This document shows positions 8,455 through 14,739 of a DNA stretch of 15,853 nucleotides, piece after piece. The stretch's first letter is position 1; each line of letters starts with the position of its first letter. Source of the stretch: Candidatus Saccharimonadota bacterium (lineage in GTDB: Bacteria; Patescibacteriota; Saccharimonadia; Saccharimonadales; Saccharimonadaceae). A model generated the notes under the pieces. That model searched no databases, was not told the DNA's origin, and was given only the letters and a program-made list of their open reading frames with translations. The stretch is from positions 1 through 15,853 of the forward strand of contig JAFWNO010000059.1 in the NCBI GenBank assembly GCA_017510305.1, in the 5' to 3' direction. A program made the position numbers and the translations under genes.

Positions 8455-10716
8455 ATGAGCAATAAACATCAACAATTAAAATTACATCAGAGTTTCATTT
8501 TTAATCCCAAGCATTATAGATTATTCGCGCTTGGGCTTTTTGCGTTTTTATGCGCCTATGTCGTCGCCAGCACTCTTACGCCCGTCCGCGAGTCCGATGC
8601 TAGCACTGTAGAGATTACTAATAACACTACCGATTACTTCATCCGCATCACTTCCGCCGATAATCTCCCAATGTCCGTCGAGGCTAGCCCCACCGGCCAG
8701 CTCGCCCTCGCTGCTGATACATTAAATATTGTTACTAATTCCCCCAACGGTTACAAGCTCTATGTCTCTACCTCTGGCAACGATAATAATATCTATCAAA
8801 ATGGCTCTTCTTCTACTGCTTCCTCTGGCTACTTTGGCCCTACCACCGGCACAGTTTCTAATCCCGTTAATCTTGTGCAGAATACATGGGGTTTTGCTCT
8901 CTCTAAGGTAACAGATACATCCTCTAGCAAGTATAATCCTATCGCTTCCACCTTTGCTGATATCTCAGATTATGTTAATTATACTGGCTCGCCTACTAGT
9001 AATTCCACTTGGGCTAGTGTGCCAACTTTCGCCAATTCCGAAAATGCCAAAATCTCAGAGCTATCTACTAGTAATAGCCCTGATGGGAACGACCTAGATA
9101 TTTATTATGGTGTTAATGCTTCTACTACTTTACCAACGGGGAATTATAGCACGGAAGTAACTTACACTGCCATTTCCGAAGGTGTCAATGTCTTCCCCAC
9201 CATGCAAGATTTCACCGCCGAGCAGTGCTACAATATGGCCGAAAACACCAGCATAAACCTTTCCGATGCTCGCGATGATAAATATTATCGTGTCACCAAA
9301 ATGGCCGATGGCCACTGCTGGATGACGGACAACTTAGCCCTAGATGGTACAGACAAAGCCGGCAATGTTCGTGTCCTCACCCCTGCGGATAGTAATGTCA
9401 CCACCAACCGTCCACTTGCCGCCAATATCGAAAATGGCACTGCATCTGCCTACGATGTAGTTCAAATCTATTCCGGCGTAGCCGAAGATGTAACTAGCTC
9501 TTGTGATTTAACTACTAATCCATATTGCATAGTTAATACTACGACAAAGTATGGCAATCTTTATAATTGGAACGCAGCTACCGCTGGTGTAGGCCTCCAA
9601 GCTACTACTGGCACTGTTACAGAATCTATCTGTCCTAAAGGTTGGCAATTGCCAGATAATGATGGGGTTTATTCATATCAAAACTTGATGCTACATTATG
9701 GCTTACCAACCACCAATATTACTAATGGTTCTGCCGTTCAGTCCATTCAGCAAGCTCCATTTTACTTTGCCTTCGCTGGTTACTATAATAGTTCTTCTGT
9801 TGGCCAAGTTGGCATAGGAGCATACTATTCCCGTACTGTAGATACTGCTAACAACAATAGATCAAACTATGCGTATTTACGTACGGATAATGGTGTATTC
9901 CATCCTCAAGATATCAACTATAAATCTTATGGTTTCTCCGTCCGCTGCGTCTTCTCCGGCCAGAGCACAGACCCTACCATGCAAGATTTTACCACTGCGC
10001 AGTGCACTAACCTCGCCACCAACGCCAGCGCTGTCCTCGTAGACAGAAGAAATAACCAGTTCTACCGTGTCGTCCACGCCCAAGATGGTAACTGCTGGAT
10101 GGCAGATGATCTCAACATTTATGGCCAGGCTATTTCCGCCACAGATAGCGACTTTACTACTCCCTCTACTTATACTCTTCCTGCAAGCATTACTCAAACT
10201 ACGGAATGGAATACCGTAATTATGGATAGACCAATGGTAGAAGTTTCTCATGGTTTAGGTAGCAATGCAAGCACAAATCCAGAATCTTATGGTAAGGCAT
10301 ACTACAACTGGTGCGCTGCCACTGCCACCTCTGGCGAGAGCACTATTAGCTGTAGTACTACCACAACACCAAACACATCCATCTGTCCAAAAGGCTGGCA
10401 AATGCCTATTTATGGAGATTCTACAACAAATAAATCATATACAAAGCTGCTTAATGCGTATAGTATTACCACAACCGAAGTCTTTTTCAATAATACTATT
10501 CTGGGATTTGATAAAGAGAATCATAAGAACCTATACGATGCGTTTTCCGCATCAGAAGGTTATGGTACTGGTCCTCATTTTTGGCAAAATACACCAGTCA
10601 ATAGTGATCAAGCATGGAATATGCGATCGGCGGATGGTCTCGCAAGCGATCCCAGACCAGACAATATTAGCTATAAAGGAGGACACGGAATGATAGTTCG
10701 CTGTGTCCAGCGCTAA
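8455..10716 (+). CDS. Surface protein with two tandem FISUMP-type domains
   Basis: 753 residues, starting at ATG 8455 with Shine-Dalgarno AGGAGGT; a TTG six bases earlier is less likely. A basic N-terminus and one hydrophobic segment (about 20-40) act as an uncleaved anchor or signal peptide. Residues about 45-245 are Ser/Thr/Asn-rich and probably beta-structured. Two repeats follow, about 246-502 and 506-753. Each opens with PTMQDFT...QC, continues with (H/N)CWM(T/A)D (287-292 and 546-551), contains CPKGWQ (393-398 and 644-649), and ends in VRCV. This matches the Fibrobacter succinogenes major paralogous domain, whose biochemical role is not established. The paired cysteines suggest disulfides. 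No LPXTG or other sorting signal ends the protein. A role in contact with host cells is inference. The unusual leader suggests tight expression control. Confidence 0.85.
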   Translation: MSNKHQQLKLHQSFIFNPKHYRLFALGLFAFLCAYVVASTLTPVRESDASTVEITNNTTDYFIRITSADNLPMSVEASPTGQLALAADTLNIVTNSPNGYKLYVSTSGNDNNIYQNGSSSTASSGYFGPTTGTVSNPVNLVQNTWGFALSKVTDTSSSKYNPIASTFADISDYVNYTGSPTSNSTWASVPTFANSENAKISELSTSNSPDGNDLDIYYGVNASTTLPTGNYSTEVTYTAISEGVNVFPTMQDFTAEQCYNMAENTSINLSDARDDKYYRVTKMADGHCWMTDNLALDGTDKAGNVRVLTPADSNVTTNRPLAANIENGTASAYDVVQIYSGVAEDVTSSCDLTTNPYCIVNTTTKYGNLYNWNAATAGVGLQATTGTVTESICPKGWQLPDNDGVYSYQNLMLHYGLPTTNITNGSAVQSIQQAPFYFAFAGYYNSSSVGQVGIGAYYSRTVDTANNNRSNYAYLRTDNGVFHPQDINYKSYGFSVRCVFSGQSTDPTMQDFTTAQCTNLATNASAVLVDRRNNQFYRVVHAQDGNCWMADDLNIYGQAISATDSDFTTPSTYTLPASITQTTEWNTVIMDRPMVEVSHGLGSNASTNPESYGKAYYNWCAATATSGESTISCSTTTTPNTSICPKGWQMPIYGDSTTNKSYTKLLNAYSITTTEVFFNNTILGFDKENHKNLYDAFSASEGYGTGPHFWQNTPVNSDQAWNMRSADGLASDPRPDNISYKGGHGMIVRCVQR

Positions 10717-10757
10717 ACCCCTACTGCTTGCCCCACCCAAAAACTATCCCGTCAAAC

Positions 10758-11342
10758 CTATCCTCGCGATTTCAGCGCCAGCCTCACTCTCTCACCCACA
10801 TCCAGCGAAGCATCTACCTCAGAAAGCGCGTCCGTCGCCTCCTTCAAAGTAAAGCCCAGCGCAATCAGCGCATCCAGCGCCTCATCCGCCTCTGGCTTGG
10901 CGCCAGCCACCACAACTGGCTCGCTTGCGCCCACATGGCTCGGCAGGCCCACCTTATCAGCCAGGTCTACAATCACCCTCTCAGCAGACTTTTTACCCAC
11001 CCCAGATGCCTTAGACACATACGCCGCATCCGCATTAGCAATCGCATTTCGCACGTCCTCCGGCGCGCCCAGCGACAAAATCGCCATCCCCGCCTTTGGC
11101 CCGATGCCATTTACCGATATCAGCATCACAAATAACTTCTTTGCCGCCAGCGAAGTAAATCCATACAGTTCCTCAGCCGTTTCTCGCACCGCATGATAAG
11201 TATAATATTTCATCTCTGTGTCCAAATTCGCCGCGTCAAAGTCCAGCGCCGACAGCATAATCTCATACCCCACCCCATTTACGTCTACAATCACAGACGA
11301 GTCAAATTTTTCAGTAATAATCCCTCTAATATGTGAAATCAT
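10758..11342 (-). CDS. ruvA: Holliday junction branch migration protein RuvA
   Basis: Tetrameric protein that binds Holliday junctions and loads RuvB. 194 residues, normal length. N-terminal OB-fold domain (1-62, including VNGVGYE at 21-27), two helix-hairpin-helix motifs (VNGIGPKAG 78-86 and SGVGKKSAERVI 113-124), a flexible linker (about 135-152) and the C-terminal RuvB-contact domain (152-194, with ALGF). It starts four bases after the ruvC stop, so it is the second gene of a ruvCA operon. ruvB is not in the window. It ends 41 bases from the convergent surface protein gene; I see no clear hairpin there. Confidence 0.95.
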   Translation of the reverse strand: MISHIRGIITEKFDSSVIVDVNGVGYEIMLSALDFDAANLDTEMKYYTYHAVRETAEELYGFTSLAAKKLFVMLISVNGIGPKAGMAILSLGAPEDVRNAIANADAAYVSKASGVGKKSAERVIVDLADKVGLPSHVGASEPVVVAGAKPEADEALDALIALGFTLKEATDALSEVDASLDVGERVRLALKSRG

Positions 11343-11346
11343 ATCT

Positions 11347-11874
11347 CTATTTTACCATATTCTTACTAGCCGCTTGCGGCTGATACATCAAAGTATGCGT
11401 AATTGCCGCCGCCAGCGCATCCGCCGCATCGTCCGGCTTCACAATCTTTTCCATATTCAGATGTAGCCGCACCATCTCCTGCATCTGTTTCTTATCTGCG
11501 CTACCGTATCCTGTCAAAGTTTTTTTAATCTCATTTGGCGTATATTCAAAAATCGGCAGGTTATGTTTTTTGCACACCAAAATACAAATCCCCCGCGCTT
11601 CCGCCACCGATATTCCCGTAGTAATATTTTTACTAAAAAACAATTTCTCAATCGACACCATATCTGGCTGCCACTGCTCTACAATCTCCGTCAGGGAATC
11701 ATAAATATCCTCCAGCCTCTCTGGTAACGGCGTATGTGCCGGCGTAGCAATCACTCCCGCATCTAGCATTTTCACCTTCCCGCGCAGTGTGCCGTTATTT
11801 TCGGCCACAGCAATCACTCCAAATCCGCAAATCCCCGTCCCAGGGTCTATTCCTAAGATTTTCTTTGTCGCCAT
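11347..11874 (-). CDS. ruvC: Holliday junction resolvase RuvC
   Basis: Endonuclease that cuts Holliday junctions in the RuvABC complex. 175 residues from ATG at 11874. The RNase H-like fold is marked by GIDPGTG with Asp10, Glu76 in SIEKLFF, and the C-terminal acidic pair Asp149/Asp152 in PDDAADALA. An upstream start at 11913 is rejected: it would overlap the -35 box and put 13 extra residues before the conserved first strand. The promoter at 11885-11913 leaves a leader of only about three bases. First gene of the ruvC-ruvA pair. Confidence 0.95.
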   Translation of the reverse strand: MATKKILGIDPGTGICGFGVIAVAENNGTLRGKVKMLDAGVIATPAHTPLPERLEDIYDSLTEIVEQWQPDMVSIEKLFFSKNITTGISVAEARGICILVCKKHNLPIFEYTPNEIKKTLTGYGSADKKQMQEMVRLHLNMEKIVKPDDAADALAAAITHTLMYQPQAASKNMVK

Positions 11875-11884
11875 ATATATTAAT

Positions 11885-11913
11885 ATTTTATCACCCCTTG
11901 CCAAAACTGTCAT
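11885..11913 (-). promoter_or_regulatory. ruvC promoter, nearly leaderless
   Basis: On the minus strand: ATGACA (11913-11908), 17-base spacer, TAAAAT (11890-11885), then ten bases to the ATG. The divergent rplY promoter must lie in 11915-11965; TTGAGG (11915-11920) and several TATATT-like boxes are there but no pair has ideal spacing. Confidence 0.6.
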
Positions 11914-11977
11914 TTTGAGGTAAAATATAACAAATAGAGTAATAATGCATTATATTATATAAATAAAGGAAATTTCC

Positions 11978-12673
11978 ATGTCTGAAAATACACTCACGCT
12001 CGAAAAGCGTACCGAAACTGGTAAAAAACTAAAGGGTCTTCGCGAGGCTGGCAAGATTCCATCCGTCATCTACGGCGGTAGCAACGATCCAATTCTCGCC
12101 GCTTCCGATTATAATGCCACGGAGAAAGTTTTACACATCGCTGGCTATCACTCCACTATCGACCTAGATATTGACGGTAAAAAGCAACTCGCCATCGTAA
12201 AGGATGTTGCCATCGATCCTGTCTCCCGCAAGATTATCAATGTTGAGTTCCAGGCCGTTTCTGCCGACCAAATCATTGAGGCTACCGCACCTATTGTCAT
12301 CGCAAACTTCGACGGCTCCGATGCTGCCAAGCTTCACCTTGTCTATCTTCAAGTTATGGAAGAAATTGACGTCAAGGCCAAGCCGTCCGAGCTCCCAGAG
12401 GAAATCATCGTCGATGGTAGCAAGCTCGCCAAAGTTGGCGATAAGCTCACCGTTGCTGATATCGTCTTGCCTGCTGGCGTAGAATTTGCTGACAAGGAAA
12501 TGTCTAAAGATCAAGTCATCGCCAATGTTTACGACCCAGCTGCCGAGGCTGCCGCTCGTGAAGCTGCCGACAAGGCCGCCGCAGAAGCCGCTGCCGCTGC
12601 TGAGGGCGAAGCCTCAGCCGAAGGCGAAGCAGAAGCTAGCGCCGAGACCGAAGGCGAACAAAAAGCCGAATAA
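11978..12673 (+). CDS. rplY: Ribosomal protein bL25, CTC/TL5 form
   Basis: Binds 5S rRNA in the large ribosomal subunit. 231 residues: N-terminal L25 beta-barrel domain (about 1-92, with the typical R-x-x-G-K...LR..GKIP.VIYGG opening), then the longer TL5/CTC C-terminal domain (about 95-190, with SELPEEI and VADIVLP), then a 40-residue Ala/Glu-rich acidic tail (about 190-231), common in the CTC form. AAAGGA (11965-11970) is seven bases from the ATG; GGAAATTTCC (11968-11977), a perfect ten-base palindrome, directly abuts the start. The 3' side runs into a long hairpin. Confidence 0.95.
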   Translation: MSENTLTLEKRTETGKKLKGLREAGKIPSVIYGGSNDPILAASDYNATEKVLHIAGYHSTIDLDIDGKKQLAIVKDVAIDPVSRKIINVEFQAVSADQIIEATAPIVIANFDGSDAAKLHLVYLQVMEEIDVKAKPSELPEEIIVDGSKLAKVGDKLTVADIVLPAGVEFADKEMSKDQVIANVYDPAAEAAAREAADKAAAEAAAAAEGEASAEGEAEASAETEGEQKAE

Positions 12674-12683
12674 ACCTCAATCA

Positions 12684-12875
12684 CCTATTCGAGTCCTAGT
12701 CACATCTAAGATTTCGTTTCTAGATTTAGTATGTGTCATTTTTACCAATATTCAGCTTATAAAAAATCCCCCGTCTGGCTTGCCAGACCATAAGGGATTT
12801 TTTATAGCGATGAATATTGTAAAAATCGACAATAGACTAAGTCGAAATCGAAGATGTGGCTAGGGCTTGGATAGG
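12684..12875. repeat. 192-base imperfect palindrome / possible structured RNA between convergent genes
   Basis: Outer helix: 12684-12716 with 12843-12875, 33 positions with 27 Watson-Crick pairs, four G-U pairs and two adjacent mismatches. Middle helix: 12738-12754 with 12811-12826. Inner helix: 12759-12770 with 12794-12805, capped by GTCTGG-CTTG-CCAGAC (12773-12788). All four imperfect pairs of the outer helix are G-U when read as plus-strand RNA and would be A-C in minus-strand RNA, which hints that the plus-strand RNA fold is kept. No promoter is evident immediately upstream, so it would be the rplY 3' UTR, or a palindromic mobile element. Confidence 0.7.
12759..12805. terminator. Bidirectional intrinsic terminator between rplY and the aldolase gene
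   Basis: ATAAAAAATCCC (12759-12770) and GGGATTTTTTAT (12794-12805) are exact complements, enclosing a GTCTGG/CCAGAC stem with a CTTG loop. Each strand ends in a T tract, suiting two convergent transcripts. It is the tip of the 192-base hairpin. Confidence 0.85.
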
Positions 12876-12884
12876 ATTTATGTG

Positions 12885-14702
12885 TTAGCTCAGTGCTTTT
12901 TGATTCGCCACTAGTCTATCAAGCAGCGCGCTCTGCCCTCTGCGCGTATTCTTGTGCTCTCCTGCCCAAGCCTTCAGTGCTGGCTCCTGCAAGGCTCTAG
13001 CAAATGAAAATGTCACGTTCCATGGGAACGGTCCATTTTTCAAGACCGCCTTCAGATTCTCCGTTGCTTCCTCTGGGCTTTGCCCACCACTCAGGAATAC
13101 TACCCCTGCCAAATCTTTTGGCACGTGCTCTTTTAGGATAATGGCAGTCTTTGCGCCAATCTCATCCGTTGTAGATTTTACATCATAATCTTTTCCAGGT
13201 AATACCATATTACATTTTAGGATACATCCAGGCAGTGCCACATCAAATCTATGTAGCTCCTCAAACAGTTTATCTAGTACCCTGCCCGTCACTTCGGCGC
13301 AAGCCTCAATCGAATAATCCCCGTCATGCACTACTTCTGGCTCGACAATCGGCACTAGCCCTACTATCTGGCAAGCCTTTGCATATCGCGCCAATATTTC
13401 ACAGTTCTTATTAATAGCCTCGCTCGTTGGCAGGATAATCTTCTCATTTTCTACCTTTACGGTAAATGCCGCGCGCCATTTGGCAAACCTCAGCCCCATC
13501 TCGTAATAATCATATAATCTTTCAAGCAGCCCATCTAGACCATCAGTATATACTTCCTCCGAGCCAGTATCAAGCGGCAAAAGCCCCTTGTCTACCTTAA
13601 TCCCAGAGATAATCCCTTGCTCCGTCAGATAATCCACAAATGGCTGCCCACCCTCAGTTTTTTGGTGTGCGGTTTCGTCAAATAATATCACTCCGTTCAC
13701 ATACCAATCCAAATTCTTCGTCGTCAGCAGCATATTGCGGTAGTCCCAGCGGTGCGCCTCATCATCTGGAATATCTGCCGCCACAAATTTCTTATGAATC
13801 GAGCCGCCAGATTCATCCGCCGCCAAGATGCCCTTGCCGCGCCGCACCAGACTTTCTGCCATCTGGGCGATATTGCGCTCCCTCTCGCGCACTTCGCGCA
13901 GCAGTTCATCCAGTTTCTTCATCGTCAGCACTTCGCGCAGCGTCGAATTCTCTACATTTAGTTTAGCTAGCAGCAGAGCATCGCGCGCTGTCTTCCCCTG
14001 AAGCAAGGCTGAAAATATCGTCGCAGCAATCGTTGAATACATCGTCAAATGCGTACGTAGCCCCGCCCTGTCTGGCAGCCACTCCATCCGTAGCGGACCC
14101 ATTGCAATTTCCCCTTCAGAGATTTCGCAAAGAATTGCCTTCGTATCTATCTCGCGAGAAAGATCATCGCAAAATACGATATTAGACATCTTTGCCAGTT
14201 CCATTTCTAGATTGCCGTATTTCTTGCCGATATAATATGCTATTCTCGTATTTTTAGACAGGGAAACAAACGATTTAATTTTTTGCAATAAATCATCCGT
14301 CAAAGAGGCAGATCTTCCAATGTATAACCAATCTATTGCATCTTTTGGTGCTTCCCACTTCGCTGGGCGGCGCTCATCAGAGGTAAGATAGCAAATATCA
14401 TCATCACGAGTCAAGATGTAGCGGTATTCGCATTCACAATTCTCCGCCGTGGCCTTATTTCCGTCCATTTTTACCGAGCCAGCCATCACGTCCGCGTCCA
14501 GCCCCATCTTTTTCATCACGTCAAGGCTTACTGCTACTCCTCCGAGGAAACTAGATCGCTCAAAGAATTTATACCCCCTTCCGTCAAACGCCAAATCTAG
14601 CCACGCGGTACTATTCTCATCCGTCTCAAAAGCATTGGCGCTTTCATCCATTGCTAAATATACATCCTTTATAACATTGCCAATCAGTAGTATCTTGCTC
14701 AT
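12885..14702 (-). CDS. Fusion: degenerate PfkB-like kinase domain + class I fructose-bisphosphate aldolase
   Basis: 605 residues from ATG 14702. The C-terminal part (about 270-605) is a complete class I aldolase, which splits fructose 1,6-bisphosphate into two triose phosphates: LAADESGGSIHKK (293-305), AKW with Lys408, PIVEPEV with Glu454/Glu456, and the Schiff-base lysine Lys496 in CILKCNMV. The N-terminal part (about 1-265) resembles the ribokinase/PfkB fold: GNVIKDVY opening, GGVAVSLDVMKKMGL (54-68), and a C-terminal helix reading FSALLQGKTARDAL. Where active family members have GAGD, this protein has TMYS (220-223), so the catalytic Asp is lost and the domain is probably a pseudokinase with a binding or regulatory role. 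The upstream ATG at 14711 overlaps the -10 box and is rejected. The domain order and the key residues are seen; the function of the kinase part is inference. Confidence 0.85.
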   Translation of the reverse strand: MSKILLIGNVIKDVYLAMDESANAFETDENSTAWLDLAFDGRGYKFFERSSFLGGVAVSLDVMKKMGLDADVMAGSVKMDGNKATAENCECEYRYILTRDDDICYLTSDERRPAKWEAPKDAIDWLYIGRSASLTDDLLQKIKSFVSLSKNTRIAYYIGKKYGNLEMELAKMSNIVFCDDLSREIDTKAILCEISEGEIAMGPLRMEWLPDRAGLRTHLTMYSTIAATIFSALLQGKTARDALLLAKLNVENSTLREVLTMKKLDELLREVRERERNIAQMAESLVRRGKGILAADESGGSIHKKFVAADIPDDEAHRWDYRNMLLTTKNLDWYVNGVILFDETAHQKTEGGQPFVDYLTEQGIISGIKVDKGLLPLDTGSEEVYTDGLDGLLERLYDYYEMGLRFAKWRAAFTVKVENEKIILPTSEAINKNCEILARYAKACQIVGLVPIVEPEVVHDGDYSIEACAEVTGRVLDKLFEELHRFDVALPGCILKCNMVLPGKDYDVKSTTDEIGAKTAIILKEHVPKDLAGVVFLSGGQSPEEATENLKAVLKNGPFPWNVTFSFARALQEPALKAWAGEHKNTRRGQSALLDRLVANQKALS

Positions 14703-14709
14703 ACTTATC

Positions 14710-14715
14710 ATTATA
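14710..14715 (-). promoter_or_regulatory. Extended -10 promoter of the aldolase fusion gene, leaderless
   Basis: On the minus strand TGGTATAAT is an extended -10 (TGnTATAAT). Seven bases separate it from ATG 14702, so transcription should begin at or next to the start codon. No good -35 is visible, as expected for extended -10 promoters. Confidence 0.7.
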
Positions 14716-14724
14716 CCATAAAAA

Positions 14725-14733
14725 TGTTATAAT
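14725..14733 (+). promoter_or_regulatory. Extended -10 promoter of the methyltransferase gene, leaderless
   Basis: TGTTATAAT (14725-14733) is an extended -10. TTATCA (14705-14710) lies at a -35 position with 17-base spacing. ATG 14740 starts six bases after the -10, so the mRNA should be leaderless. Confidence 0.7.
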
Positions 14734-14739
14734 ATAATT

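Noticed and set aside
11875..11913. An N-terminal extension of ruvC from 11913.
   Set aside because: It covers the promoter boxes and adds 13 residues not expected before the first strand of RuvC.
11968..11977. GGAAATTTCC directly before the rplY start as a hairpin hiding the ribosome binding site.
   Set aside because: A ten-base palindrome without a loop cannot form a stable hairpin by itself; probably chance.
13640..13966. Plus-strand ORFs inside the aldolase fusion gene and similar long antisense frames in clpC, radA and ruvA.
   Set aside because: They are shadows of well-supported genes on the other strand, with no recognisable domains.
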